64,000 nucleotides of DNA from JACVRW01 sp963837445 (GCA_963837445.1 CAWINK010000016.1:1-64000); one strand, 5' to 3'; positions 16,868 to 25,198 are shown, numbered from the stretch's first letter. A program made the numbers and translations. Notes: generated by a model not told the origin, from the letters alone.

Positions 16868-17626
16868 CTAGGTCTTCGGCCCGATGAATTCGTCCAGCAT
16901 GGCAACTGATGCGCGCCGCGCAACGGAGATGTTGTAGGCGTTCATCACGCGCCATTGGATACCGAGCAGGTCGCACGTGTCGCAGAAGATCCGCCGGATG
17001 TCATCTGACCGATTCGAGAAGTTGTAGCGCGGATACTCGTAGGTCTTCTGCCCGTGCCGGATCTTATTCGTGACACGGCAGCCGTCCGAATGGATCAGTC
17101 CGCGAAGCAGCAGCTCCGGATGGCGCTCGACGCTTCGCCGCTGCCAGTCCGCCAGCTGAATGACGCGGTTGTGCTTCTTGCCAGCAGCGTGCTGCGGAAA
17201 GAGGCACGGCAGTTGCTTGGAGCAGATCCAAACCTCCCATGCGTTTTCGTTGTGCTTGGGCTGCAGGCCGGGGCGGTTGCCCGGAAGTAAGTCCTGCATT
17301 GCCGCTGCACACTCGGCCACGATCCCTGGGTAGCGGCTATCGAGTACGACGCGCAGCCGGAAGACGCCCCGTCGGTGCTTGGAAAGGCAGCCGTCGCCGA
17401 GGTAGATGCCCAGGAGATAGACGTAGGACGGCGGCAGGCGGTCGAAGTCATGCGCGGCCGCGCCACACGAATGGCATGACTCGTCAGGGGCGTTCACCCA
17501 GCGTTGTTTCGATCTCCACTCCCTGACGGTCGAGCGGGGGATTGCCGTCAGGCGGGCGATCTGGCAGTCGTTGAAACCCGTCGCGACCAGATCGCGTACA
17601 CGCACCAGCTCGTCGTACGAACGCAC
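16868..17626 (-). CDS. LAGLIDADG-like homing-endonuclease-family protein with N-terminal HTH
   Basis: 252 residues. An N-terminal helix-turn-helix (YDELVRVRDLVATGFNDCQI, then IPRSTVREWR) precedes a short Cys/His segment (CHSCGAAAH). Two LAGLIDADG-like motifs follow, LLGIYLGDGC and LLRGLIHSDGC, spaced as in a single-chain homing endonuclease. The open frame extends further upstream but would run into the tRNA-Leu gene, so the GTG at 17626 is chosen. It starts 42 bp from the tRNA, on the same strand and downstream of it. Such stand-alone genes are usually mobile or derived from mobile elements; some may act as regulators. DNA cleavage is not demonstrated by the sequence. Confidence 0.75.
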   Translation of the reverse strand: MRSYDELVRVRDLVATGFNDCQIARLTAIPRSTVREWRSKQRWVNAPDESCHSCGAAAHDFDRLPPSYVYLLGIYLGDGCLSKHRRGVFRLRVVLDSRYPGIVAECAAAMQDLLPGNRPGLQPKHNENAWEVWICSKQLPCLFPQHAAGKKHNRVIQLADWQRRSVERHPELLLRGLIHSDGCRVTNKIRHGQKTYEYPRYNFSNRSDDIRRIFCDTCDLLGIQWRVMNAYNISVARRASVAMLDEFIGPKT

Positions 17627-17667
17627 GTTCGTATTCTGATGCCCCGCCCGGACGCCAGCGGCTGAAG

Positions 17668-17753
17668 TACCCGGGGTGGGATTCGAACCCACACGCCCTT
17701 TAGGACAATGCCTTTTGAGGGCATCGCGTCTGACCAGATTCCGCCACCCGGGC
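17668..17753 (-). tRNA. tRNA-Leu(CAA)
   Basis: On the minus strand the sequence folds as a class II tRNA of 86 nt. The acceptor GCCCGGG pairs with CCCGGGT (closing G-U), the anticodon stem ATGCC/GGCAT encloses loop CTCAAAA with anticodon CAA, there is a variable arm, and the T-arm contains GGTTCGAATCC. CCA is not encoded. Confidence 0.93.
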
Positions 17754-17785
17754 GCAGGTGAATGGTAGGCCGTCGCGGACGTCGG

Positions 17786-18286
17786 CTAAGCAGGCTGGAC
17801 GGCGCCGCCGGGCGAGTCGTCCGCCCGGTGGCGGTCGGCCTCGTCGCGCCTGACCTCGACCTCGACGCTCCACTGCTGCTGGAAGCCGCGCATCGCGAAG
17901 GCCACCAGGAGGAGCTGCACCGGCACGAGGATGATCGTCAAGAGGCCGAGGATCGACGGCTCGAGCGTTGGGTCGTCGAAGCCGGCCTTGTCGCGCTCGA
18001 ACCAGGCGGGTCCCGCGACCGCCGCCACGACCGCGAACAGGATCGCGAGCCCGGCGGCAACCGGCAGCACGCCGCGGTTCCACTTCGTGACGAAATAAGC
18101 CATCACGACGTACACGATGATGTAGCCGATCGAGATCATCTGCGCGCCCTGGAGCTGTGACCAGCCCCCGAACGTCACAACGGCGATCAGCAGCGCGCTC
18201 GTGAGCAGCAGCAGGATCACAATGGCCCGCGTGGCCTTGGACTCAGCCTTGTCCCGGTTGGGGTGGTGGAGGACCGTGTCGGCCAT
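17786..18286 (-). CDS. Four-helix membrane protein of unknown function
   Basis: 166 residues starting at ATG 18286. A polar N-terminus (MADTVLHHPNRDKAESKAT) precedes hydrophobic helices at about residues 20-42, 50-68, 75-95 and 110-132. The C-terminal tail is charged and contains repeated Asp/Arg. The upstream extension of the frame is the complement of a tRNA and is not coding. It is divergent from tRNA-Leu(TAG). I recognise no family; the context gives no hint of function. Confidence 0.7.
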   Translation of the reverse strand: MADTVLHHPNRDKAESKATRAIVILLLLTSALLIAVVTFGGWSQLQGAQMISIGYIIVYVVMAYFVTKWNRGVLPVAAGLAILFAVVAAVAGPAWFERDKAGFDDPTLEPSILGLLTIILVPVQLLLVAFAMRGFQQQWSVEVEVRRDEADRHRADDSPGGAVQPA

Positions 18287-18330
18287 CGCGAGGCACAATA
18301 CCCTGAGCCCGGCGATTTGGTGCCGGTTCT

Positions 18331-18414
18331 GCGGGCGTGCTGGAACTGGAAGACAGTCCAGGTTTAGGTCCTGGTGGCCGCAAGGCCGTGGGGGTTCGAA
18401 TCCCTCCGCCCGCA
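18331..18414 (+). tRNA. tRNA-Leu(TAG)
   Basis: 84-nt class II tRNA. The acceptor GCGGGCG pairs with CGCCCGC, the anticodon stem CCAGG/CCTGG encloses loop TTTAGGT with anticodon TAG, there is a variable arm GGCCGCAAGGCC, and the T-arm contains GGTTCGAATCC. Discriminator A; CCA not encoded. Confidence 0.94.
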
Positions 18415-18417
18415 TCC

Positions 18418-18762
18418 ATGGGATCTGCGAATCACGGTCTGAGGTTCACGCTCGAGCTGGCGGCGCTTGCTTCGCTCGGCTACTGGGGTTTTGCGGAACA
18501 TGACGGCGCGCTTCAGTGGCTGCTCGGTCTGGGCGCGCCGCTTCTCGCCGCTGGCGTGTGGGGCACGTTCGTTGCGCCGAAGGCCTCCCGCCCGACGACG
18601 GACCCGGTCCGGCTGCTGCTCGAGCTCGCGGTTTTCGTCTCTGGCGTGGTGGCCCTCTGGGTGGCGGACGCCCACACGCTCGCGTTTGGCTTCGGCGTGC
18701 TCGTGGTCCTGCATCTCTCCTTCACGTTCCTGCTGGGCCAGCGGCCGGCGCGAGCGTCCTGA
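18418..18762 (+). CDS. YrdB/DUF2568-family small membrane protein
   Basis: 114 residues with four hydrophobic helices. Family-like motifs are LRFTLELAALASLGYWGF at the N-terminus, LLGLGAPLLAAGVWGTFVAPKA in the middle and DPVRLLLELAVF. This pattern is that of the YrdB/DUF2568 family, whose function is unknown. The ATG at 18418 is three bases after the tRNA-Leu end, so it is probably transcribed with that tRNA. The longer frame upstream only reads through the tRNA. The 3' end overlaps the convergent oxidase gene by 41 bp. Confidence 0.82.
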   Translation: MGSANHGLRFTLELAALASLGYWGFAEHDGALQWLLGLGAPLLAAGVWGTFVAPKASRPTTDPVRLLLELAVFVSGVVALWVADAHTLAFGFGVLVVLHLSFTFLLGQRPARAS

Positions 18763-19771
18763 GGTCGTCGCCGTCGTCGGCGAGCAGCTCGCCGAGCAGT
18801 GGTCCGAACTTGAAGAGGTTCGCGCCCGCGAGCACCGCGATCTTCCCGGTTCGCCAGACCGCGAACGCATCCGGCCCCGAGGGGAGGATGCTGGTCTGGC
18901 AGAGGCGAACGCTTGCGGGCTCCGGGTCGAGCCCAGGCATCCCACGCTCCACATAGGCGGTGAGGCGGACGAGCGCCTCCTCCACCGGCGGCTCCTCCTC
19001 GCCGCCGAGGCCGATCGCGTAGTGGCGGCCGTCCGGCATCGGGGCGGCGTAGACCGTCTCGCCGTGCACGTTCGAGCGGTCCTGGAGGCAGGCGAGCCGT
19101 GCGCCGGGCTCGCGCACCTGGAAGGCGGCGCGCGTGTGGAGCTCGATGGTGAGCGGGATCTCCAGACCGAGGCCGGCCGTGAGCTCGTGCAGCTGAGCGC
19201 CCGGGCACAGGATCGCCCGGTCGGCGGCCCAGATGCCCTCGGAGGTGTGGAGCTCGACGCCAGAGCCGCGCTCGCGCACGCCGAAGACGCGTGCGGCCAC
19301 GAGCCCGTCGGCGAGGCTGCCCGCGAGACCGTCGATGGCGGCCCGCACGTCGATCGAGCCGCCCAGCTCGTCCAGGAGCGCCGCGTCCTCGGGCGCCTCG
19401 AAGACGGGGAGCGCGCTGGACTGCTCGTCACGCCCAACCATCCGAGCCGGCACCCCGGCCGCCTCGAACGCCGCCGCGCGCTCGGAGACATTCGGCCCGC
19501 AGATGAGAACGCCCTCGCGACCGAGCAGCCGCGCACCGAGCTCCTCCTCGAGCCGCTCCCACTCGACCCGCGCCCGAACAGCGAGCCGAACGAGCCGCTC
19601 GTCGTCATGCCCGTGCCGAAACACCCGCGTGCGCCCGGCGGACTGCCCGGACCCCGGCGCAGCCGCCTCGAAGCAAACGAACCCAATCCCTCGCCGCTTG
19701 AGCGCATAGGCCGCAGAGAGCCCGGCGATCCCAGCGCCAACGACCGCGACCTCTGTAGTCGGGGTGGCCAC
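18722..19771 (-). CDS. FAD-dependent amine oxidase/dehydrogenase (DAO, sarcosine-oxidase-like)
   Basis: 349 residues of the DAO superfamily. It has the N-terminal dinucleotide-binding motif VAVVGAGIAGLSAAYALKRR (residues about 8-27), SAGRTRVFRHGHDDERLV typical of monomeric sarcosine/N-methyl-tryptophan oxidases, and a C-terminal LFKFGPLLGELLAD. The family uses a Cys near the C-terminus for covalent flavin linkage, and VRLCQTSILPSGPD supplies a Cys at about that place. The probable role is oxidation of a secondary amine or amino acid. The substrate is unknown and no functionally linked neighbours are visible. Confidence 0.85.
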   Translation of the reverse strand: MATPTTEVAVVGAGIAGLSAAYALKRRGIGFVCFEAAAPGSGQSAGRTRVFRHGHDDERLVRLAVRARVEWERLEEELGARLLGREGVLICGPNVSERAAAFEAAGVPARMVGRDEQSSALPVFEAPEDAALLDELGGSIDVRAAIDGLAGSLADGLVAARVFGVRERGSGVELHTSEGIWAADRAILCPGAQLHELTAGLGLEIPLTIELHTRAAFQVREPGARLACLQDRSNVHGETVYAAPMPDGRHYAIGLGGEEEPPVEEALVRLTAYVERGMPGLDPEPASVRLCQTSILPSGPDAFAVWRTGKIAVLAGANLFKFGPLLGELLADDGDDLRTLAPAAGPAGT

Positions 19772-19796
19772 GAGAAACCGTGTATACCGGCTCGCC

Positions 19797-19802
19797 TAGA
19801 AT
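19797..19802 (+). promoter_or_regulatory. -10 element TAGAAT before tRNA-Trp
   Basis: TAGAAT ends 10 nt before the tRNA 5' end at 19813, predicting a start of transcription at about 19809 and a leader of about 4 nt. It is the same hexamer as at 13894. Confidence 0.4.
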
Positions 19803-19812
19803 CACGGTGCGA

Positions 19813-19886
19813 GGGGCAGTAGCAGAATTGGCTAACGCCCCGGTCTCCAAAACCGGTGATTCCAGGTTCGAGTCCTGGCTGCCCCG
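19813..19886 (+). tRNA. tRNA-Trp(CCA)
   Basis: 74 nt. The acceptor GGGGCAG pairs perfectly with CTGCCCC, the anticodon stem CCGGT/ACCGG encloses loop CTCCAAA with anticodon CCA, and the T-arm is CCAGG-TTCGAGT-CCTGG. Discriminator G; 3' CCA is not encoded. Confidence 0.92.
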
Positions 19887-19934
19887 CTTACATCGTGTGA
19901 TTCGAGTACGGCCCGAAGCGGGAATGATCCGCCC

Positions 19935-20189
19935 GTGGGGATCACCGCGTACGTTCTCTTCTTCCTCGCCGGCATCGGCTTCGGCTACGCCGCGCCGACG
20001 CGCTGGAAGTGGCTTCCGGTTCTCTTCCCGCTCGCACTCGCGCTCGGGGCGATCTTCATCCACGGCCTCGACGGCACGATCGTCATCCGTCTCGTCATCG
20101 CGCTGATCGTGACCGCGCTCGGCGTCTTCATCGGGATGATGATCGACTCACGCGCTGAGGCGAGCGCGGATCACCCCCGCTACGCGTAG
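19935..20189 (+). CDS. Small three-helix membrane protein of unknown function
   Basis: 84 residues from a GTG start (19935). Almost the whole protein is hydrophobic, with helices at about residues 3-20, 24-44 and 48-70, ending with a polar tail (MIDSRAEASADHPRYA). It lies 48 bp after tRNA-Trp and 12 bp before the phosphotriesterase-like gene, so it may share a transcript with either. No family recognised. Confidence 0.6.
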   Translation: MGITAYVLFFLAGIGFGYAAPTRWKWLPVLFPLALALGAIFIHGLDGTIVIRLVIALIVTALGVFIGMMIDSRAEASADHPRYA

Positions 20190-20201
20190 GCTCCCCGGGC
20201 A

Positions 20202-21152
20202 GTGGCCACAGTCGAGAGCGTCAACGGTCCCATCGACCTCGAGGAGCTCGGGCTCACCCTCATCCACGAGCACTTTCGCGCGACCGACGAGGCCACGCGC
20301 TTTCAGTTCCCGCACCTCTACGACGAGCAGGCCGACTGGGACGCGGCGCTCTCCGACGCCAACGCGGTCAAGGGGCACGGGGTCAGGACGGTCGTCGAGC
20401 CGAGCGCGATGTTCCTCCACCGCGACGCCGAGTTCAGCAAGCGCGTGGCCGACGAGAGCGGCCTCCAGGTGATCCTCGCCACCGGGGTCTACACCTACGA
20501 CCACCTCCCGCAGCCGCTCCAGAACCGCACCGAGGACGAGCTCGCGGAGATCTTCGTCCACGACATCGAGTCGGGCATCCAGGGCACCGACATCAAGGCC
20601 GCCTTCATCAAGTGCGCCGCCGACGAGCCGGGGGTCACGCCAAACGTCGAGAAGGTTCACCGCGCGGCCGCGCGGGCGTCGAAGCAGACCGGCCGGCCGA
20701 TCATGGCCCACTCGCGTCCGGCGAGCGGCACCGGGCTCGAGCAGATGCGCATCTTCACGGAGGAGGGCGTTGACCCGGCCAAGGTCCAGGTGGCCCACAC
20801 CGGCGACACCGACGATCTCGACTACATCGAGCGCCTCCTCGACACCGGCTGCTGGATCGGCATGGACCGCTACGGCCTGGACATCTTCCTGCCGACCGAG
20901 CAGCGCCAGGCGACCGTCCTCGCCCTGCTCGAGAAGGGCCACGCCGACCGCATGTTCCTCTCCCAGGACTGGTGCTCGACGCTCGACTGGTTCACACCCG
21001 AGGCCGAGGAGCAGATCAAGCCGACGGCCGCGCCGAACTGGTCGATGACGTTCCTGTTCGAGCAGGTCATCCCCGAGCTGAAGGAGCGCGGGATGACCGG
21101 CGAGCAGCTCGACCAGATGATGGTCGAGAACCCGAAGCGCTGGCTGGCCTAG
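20202..21152 (+). CDS. Phosphotriesterase-family amidohydrolase (possible lactonase)
   Basis: A 316-residue metal-dependent hydrolase of the PTE family. The binuclear metal site is complete: LIHEHF near residue 20 (HxH), the bridging Lys in AAFIKCAA (about 129), MAHS and VAHTGDTDDLD for the two further His, and SQDWC for the catalytic Asp. Family members hydrolyse phosphotriesters or, more often in nature, acyl-homoserine or other lactones; sequence alone does not decide. A GTG start is used. It converges with a metallo-beta-lactamase-fold lactonase-like gene, with overlapping stops, which makes a lactone substrate more attractive. Confidence 0.87.
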   Translation: MATVESVNGPIDLEELGLTLIHEHFRATDEATRFQFPHLYDEQADWDAALSDANAVKGHGVRTVVEPSAMFLHRDAEFSKRVADESGLQVILATGVYTYDHLPQPLQNRTEDELAEIFVHDIESGIQGTDIKAAFIKCAADEPGVTPNVEKVHRAAARASKQTGRPIMAHSRPASGTGLEQMRIFTEEGVDPAKVQVAHTGDTDDLDYIERLLDTGCWIGMDRYGLDIFLPTEQRQATVLALLEKGHADRMFLSQDWCSTLDWFTPEAEEQIKPTAAPNWSMTFLFEQVIPELKERGMTGEQLDQMMVENPKRWLA

Positions 21153-21847
21153 GTCGCCTGCGGCCCGGGACGCAGGACGCCCGGATCGTGCCCGGGCAGA
21201 ACGGTGTGCCCGGCGTCCCGGAGTGCCCCTAGGCGCTCGGCGGAGCGACCCTGCGCGGCGTGGTCGTCGCCGAATAGGGGGAAGCGGTGATCGTCGAGGC
21301 CGCTTGCGAAGTGGGCGACGTCGATGCCGAGCACGAGATCGCCGACCTGGACGGACTGGTGTCCCGGGGTGTGACCGGGCGTGAGCAGCAGCAGGACCGA
21401 GCCGTCGCCGAGCAGGTCGTGGTCGCCGTCCACGAGCTCGACCGGGCGGTCGGTGCCGGCGTAGTCGCGCGGGCGATAGAAGTTGCGCTCCACCCCGGCG
21501 TCGTCGTGCCCGGCTGCCCACTCGGCGCGCTGGACCACGAGCGGCACCGACTCGGGGATCAGCGACAGCGCGCTGGCGTGGTCGAAGTGCAGATGCGTGA
21601 GCACCACCTTGGTGATCGTCGTCAAGTCGACCTGGTCGGCGATGCTCAACGCCTGCTCCAGCACGAACGGCCCGATCGCCTCGGGGCTCTCGGGGTGGAG
21701 CCCGGTGTCGACGAGGATCCGCTCGGTGTCGGTCTCGATCAGATAGGCCGGGACCGGATATCGCATCGGCTCATCCATGTCGTCGCCCGCGCGCAGGAGT
21801 CCGGCGGGGGCGGTGAACCATCCGACGTTGAACATCTCGACCTTCAC
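21149..21847 (-). CDS. Metallo-beta-lactamase-fold hydrolase, N-acyl-homoserine-lactonase-like
   Basis: 232 residues from a GTG at 21847 (ATG 21835 also possible; the frame runs on to 21961 without motifs). The HxHxDH motif is present as LTHLHFDHASAL, the third His in LLTPGHTPGHQS, the bridging Asp in LGIDVAHF, and a last His in LPGHDPG. The N-terminal VPAYLIETDTERILVDTG is characteristic of the AHL-lactonase (AttM/AiiA) branch. It would open a lactone ring with two zinc ions. Quorum quenching is possible but unproven. It is divergent from the GlxA-like regulator, which may control it. Confidence 0.85.
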   Translation of the reverse strand: MKVEMFNVGWFTAPAGLLRAGDDMDEPMRYPVPAYLIETDTERILVDTGLHPESPEAIGPFVLEQALSIADQVDLTTITKVVLTHLHFDHASALSLIPESVPLVVQRAEWAAGHDDAGVERNFYRPRDYAGTDRPVELVDGDHDLLGDGSVLLLLTPGHTPGHQSVQVGDLVLGIDVAHFASGLDDHRFPLFGDDHAAQGRSAERLGALRDAGHTVLPGHDPGVLRPGPQAT

Positions 21848-21951
21848 CAGCGGGATGGCTACCAGCGGTCTGCGGGCGGTGGACGGCGTTTGGCCGGATC
21901 CGAGGGATATGCGGCCTTGCGGACATCGGGTCGGCGGTTCACCATCTGGTC

Positions 21952-22929
21952 GTGGCGCCATCCAAACGTCAGGTCGTGCTCGTGGGCTTCGAGGGCATGC
22001 AGCTGCTCAACCTCGTCGGTCCCGCCGAGATGTTCGACGCAGCGACGCAAGCGCTTGGAGGCGGACGCGGCTACCGCGTGGTGATCGCCACGGCCGACGG
22101 CAAGCCAGTTCGCGGATCAGCCGGTCTGAGGCTGGCCGCCGACAGATCGCTGGGGCACGTCCGTCCGCGCACTGTAGACACGCTGATCGCCGGCGGCGGC
22201 ATGCGCGTGGGCGAGGTCGTCGGCGACCCGCGGCTCACGTCTGGCCTGCAGCGCATCTCCGCCGGGGCGCGCCGGACCTGCTCGGTATGCACCGGAGCGT
22301 TCCTGCTCGCGGGCGCTGGGCTCCTCGACGGGAGGGCCGCGACAACGCACTGGGCGTTCTGCGGCGAGCTCGCCCGGCGCCATCCCCGCGTCCGAGTGGA
22401 GCCCGACCGGATCTTCGTTCGCGACGGTTCCGTGATGAGCTCCGCCGGTTCCACCGCGGGGATGGATCTCGCCCTTGCGCTCATCGAGGAGGACCACGGA
22501 CCCGAGCTGGCCCGCACCGTCGCCCGCTGGACGGTCATGTTCCTGCAACGACCCGGGGGCCAGTCGCAGTTCTCCGAGCGCCTGGCGCTGCCGGGCACGC
22601 TCGCCTCGCCGATCCGCCAGACCCTCGACGCCATCGTGGCGGAGCCGGCCGCCGACCATCGCCTCGCACGGCTCGCAAAGCGCGCCGCCATCTCGGAGCG
22701 GCACCTGCGGCGCCTGTTCGTCGAGCAGACGGGAACGACTCCCGCGCGCTTCGTCGAGCGGATTCGAGTGGAGGCAGCACGCGAACAGCTCGAGAGCACC
22801 ACGACGCCCATCGAGACGATCGCGGCGGCGTGCGGCTTCGGCAGCCCCGAGACGATGCGTCGCGCCTTCCTGCGCGTGCTCGGCGTCGGGCCGTCCGACT
22901 ATCGAGCCCGCTTCCGCTCAACGGGCTAG
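21952..22929 (+). CDS. GlxA-family transcriptional regulator (DJ-1/PfpI domain plus AraC HTH)
   Basis: 325 residues. The N-terminal half (about 1-190) is a DJ-1/PfpI-like domain with TLIAGGGMRVGE and a nucleophile-elbow-like CSVCTGAFLLAGAGLLDGRAA. The C-terminal 90 residues contain an AraC-type double helix-turn-helix: LAKRAAISERHLRRLFVEQT, then TPIETIAAACGFGSPETMRR. Such proteins bind DNA in response to small metabolites. The GTG at 21952 leaves 104 bp to the divergent lactonase-like gene, so it may regulate that gene. The ligand is unknown. Confidence 0.88.
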   Translation: MAPSKRQVVLVGFEGMQLLNLVGPAEMFDAATQALGGGRGYRVVIATADGKPVRGSAGLRLAADRSLGHVRPRTVDTLIAGGGMRVGEVVGDPRLTSGLQRISAGARRTCSVCTGAFLLAGAGLLDGRAATTHWAFCGELARRHPRVRVEPDRIFVRDGSVMSSAGSTAGMDLALALIEEDHGPELARTVARWTVMFLQRPGGQSQFSERLALPGTLASPIRQTLDAIVAEPAADHRLARLAKRAAISERHLRRLFVEQTGTTPARFVERIRVEAAREQLESTTTPIETIAAACGFGSPETMRRAFLRVLGVGPSDYRARFRSTG

Positions 22930-22942
22930 CCTAAGTCGCTCC

Positions 22943-23013
22943 GCGGGCGTGGTGTAATGGCTGCACAAGAGCCTTCCAAGCTCTTAGTACGGGTTCGATC
23001 CCCGTCGCCCGCT
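22943..23013 (+). tRNA. tRNA-Gly(TCC)
   Basis: 71 nt. The acceptor GCGGGCG pairs with CGCCCGC, the anticodon stem AGAGC/GCTCT encloses loop CTTCCAA with anticodon TCC, and the T-arm contains GGGTTCGATCCCC. Discriminator T; CCA not encoded. Confidence 0.93.
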
Positions 23014-23345
23014 TCAAGGAGCAGAGCGGAATACGCGCTCTTTGACCCTGCATCGTCAGCTCTCAGGTAACGGTGGCGTTAACGAGACGCGGGCGCTAAG
23101 GCTGCCCGTAGATGTCGCGACGACGCTTCAGCGGGGAGCCGACCTCGGTTTTCGCTGAGCCCGAGCCGTCCGGCAGGTTGTCACGGGGCTATCACGGGCG
23201 TTCAGTCGGACGCAGCGTGTGTTCTGGCCGCGATAGTCAGTTCTGCGGGCACGAGCAGATCGGTCACTAGACGGATGTCCCATCGTCGCCTGTCTGGCGG
23301 CGGGCTACGGTTCGCTAGCTCCCCGCCCTCGATGGAAGGTCCACC
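23014..23345 (+). other. Intergenic region upstream of the secreted toxin; no gene seen
   Basis: 332 bp with no convincing ORF on either strand. Its composition is less GC-rich than its surroundings. The last part holds a GGAAGG Shine-Dalgarno-like stretch just before the toxin start. I see no clear -35/-10 pair and no strong inverted repeat. Confidence 0.4.
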
Positions 23346-25196
23346 TTGAAGGTCCACTTGCCGCGCTTGGTGCGGCTCGCTGCTTTCGCAGCCCTCGTTG
23401 CGCTCGCCAGCCTCGCCTCAGCTGCAGCGCCCGCCCTCGCTGATCACCAAGGTACGCCGTCGGGGGCCTCCCTCGTCCCGGAGAAGAGCTCCGTCACAAT
23501 CCCGGAGTCGATCAAGCTCACCGCCGGCGCGGATCGCCACATATACGGCACGGGCTACACGGTCGCGGTGATCGACGACGACAGCGGCCTCGCGATCGGG
23601 GCCGCGTGTCCCCAGACGCCGTGTACGAAGTACGGCACTACCTCGTGGGCCGACAATTCCGACCCGCAGGACCGGCACTTCCACGCGGAGCTGCGTGGTC
23701 CGGGCGGCGGCACGGTGGCAAGCTCCGGTCAGGTAACCGTCGGAGTGGCCAAGCACGTCTGGAACGTGCTCAGCGTCACGGCGAACCCCGAGGCCAGGGT
23801 GGTGCCGGGCTCGATCCAGTTCTTCGCGACGCTCGACCACACCACCTACGGAACGCCCTACAGCATCTACATCTACGACGAGGACGACGCCGCCTCGCCG
23901 CCCACAATCTGCAACCAGTACATCTGCGCCAGGCATGTCAGCCGAAGCTGGGCCGACAACGCCAACCCGAAGGCGGGCCACGTGCGCGTCGAGGTGCGCA
24001 GCTCGAGCGGTGACGTCGCAAGCAGCACCGTCTACGCGTCCGGGCAATTCCGGCGCTTCATCTTCACCCCCACCCTGTCGTTCTGGACTAAGACCTGGTC
24101 GGGCGGCAACGTCGACCAAATGGCAAGCGCCAGGACGGTCTCGACCGACCCCAGCCTCTACGGCACCGGCTACCAGATCAAGATCAAGAAAGCCGACGGC
24201 ACCCAGCTCTGCTCGGCCCCGCAAGTCGGCTGCGACGCGGTCGTCACGGTCGGCGGCACCTACCGCGCCGTCATCGAAGACAGCCAAGGGCGAAACTTTG
24301 GCCAGAGCGCCGCCTGGACCTTGACGGATTCCGGCTGGCAGTCAGCGACCGTGGAGGACCTCGACCTTGCGGCGCTGGCAGCTGCCGCCACAGGCATCGA
24401 CATCTGCATTAGGCTGGGACTTTCCCCGTACAGGACCAACGTGGTCCCGCCCTCCACGAGCGGCGGCGACCAATGGGAAGCATGTACGGATGCGGTCGCC
24501 GCTGGCGCCACCACCCTCGCGATCCTTCTGGCCGTAGCCGAAACCCCCGGCGGGTTAGAGAACCTTTGGTGGCTGCGCAGCGATACCCAGCGCACGGCGC
24601 CCGCTCCCGAAACCACGCCGACGGAGGACGACGCCACGGCCCCACGTCCGGTCCCGTTGCCGTGGCTTCCCGACGTCAACTCGCTAGCCCAAACGCTGAC
24701 ACTACTCAATCGCGACCTTCCCCAAGACTGGGCCGACAACGTCGCGAACCAGTGTCTCTTCCTCATGGCACGCGCCGGAAAGAACGGGCTGCGGGAGTGC
24801 TCGCGCCTGCCGATCTTCGCCTCAGGCGACGATGTCTCGGAGGCGACCAACCACGATCTCGAAGCGCTCGCGTTCCACTTCCCGTGGGTGGAACTGAACT
24901 ACGAGTTCGGGGAGACGAAACCAGGGGCCGGGTGGCAGACGTGTCCAGACGTGCAGCCAGGCCAGCAGTGCGATGAATACCCGTTCTTTGCGACGCTGCA
25001 GGGAGGCGGGTCGGCGATCCCCACGCCGCACCTCAAACCGATCAACGGGAGCCAGAACATGAGTCAGGGCGGCAAGTACAGTGCTTTCAGCGGCACGTGC
25101 TTGGACCGCGAGACCGGTCGGCCGTTTCTCGGTATCCCCATGCCGCCGTCCTGGGGAATTCCAACCCTTGCCCTCTGTAACAAACCTGCTCCGTAG
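23346..25196 (+). CDS. Secreted polymorphic toxin with C-terminal NucA/NucB-type DNase domain
   Basis: 616 residues. Residues 1-32 form a Sec signal peptide (MKVHLPRLVRL, hydrophobic core, ALA-D). Three related beta-rich repeats follow (residues about 42-130, 135-235 and 240-330). They share a YGTxY motif (HIYGTGYTVAVIDDD, TTYGTPYSIYIYDEDD, SLYGTGYQIKI), paired Cys, and in the first two SWADN. Then comes a Thr/Pro-rich linker and a C-terminal domain with CDEYPFFATLQGG (Cys542-Glu544) and NMSQGGKYSAF. This matches the CDEYPF/SQGG signature of NucA/NucB secreted nucleases. The toxin role is inferred from this architecture and from the SUKH gene two bases downstream. Its TTG/ATG choice follows the GGAAGG site. 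Confidence 0.8.
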   Translation: MKVHLPRLVRLAAFAALVALASLASAAAPALADHQGTPSGASLVPEKSSVTIPESIKLTAGADRHIYGTGYTVAVIDDDSGLAIGAACPQTPCTKYGTTSWADNSDPQDRHFHAELRGPGGGTVASSGQVTVGVAKHVWNVLSVTANPEARVVPGSIQFFATLDHTTYGTPYSIYIYDEDDAASPPTICNQYICARHVSRSWADNANPKAGHVRVEVRSSSGDVASSTVYASGQFRRFIFTPTLSFWTKTWSGGNVDQMASARTVSTDPSLYGTGYQIKIKKADGTQLCSAPQVGCDAVVTVGGTYRAVIEDSQGRNFGQSAAWTLTDSGWQSATVEDLDLAALAAAATGIDICIRLGLSPYRTNVVPPSTSGGDQWEACTDAVAAGATTLAILLAVAETPGGLENLWWLRSDTQRTAPAPETTPTEDDATAPRPVPLPWLPDVNSLAQTLTLLNRDLPQDWADNVANQCLFLMARAGKNGLRECSRLPIFASGDDVSEATNHDLEALAFHFPWVELNYEFGETKPGAGWQTCPDVQPGQQCDEYPFFATLQGGGSAIPTPHLKPINGSQNMSQGGKYSAFSGTCLDRETGRPFLGIPMPPSWGIPTLALCNKPAP

Positions 25197-25198
25197 CG

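Noticed and set aside
17627..17692. Longer N-terminus for the LAGLIDADG-like gene
   Set aside because: The extension reads into the tRNA-Leu(CAA) gene and has no motif; GTG 17626 is preferred.
18287..18415. Longer N-terminus for the minus-strand membrane protein
   Set aside because: This stretch is the complement of tRNA-Leu(TAG); its peptide (RAEGFEPPRPCG...) is a typical mistranslated tRNA.
23014..23345. Riboswitch or small RNA upstream of the toxin
   Set aside because: No conserved riboswitch core or strong nested hairpins could be recognised by eye.
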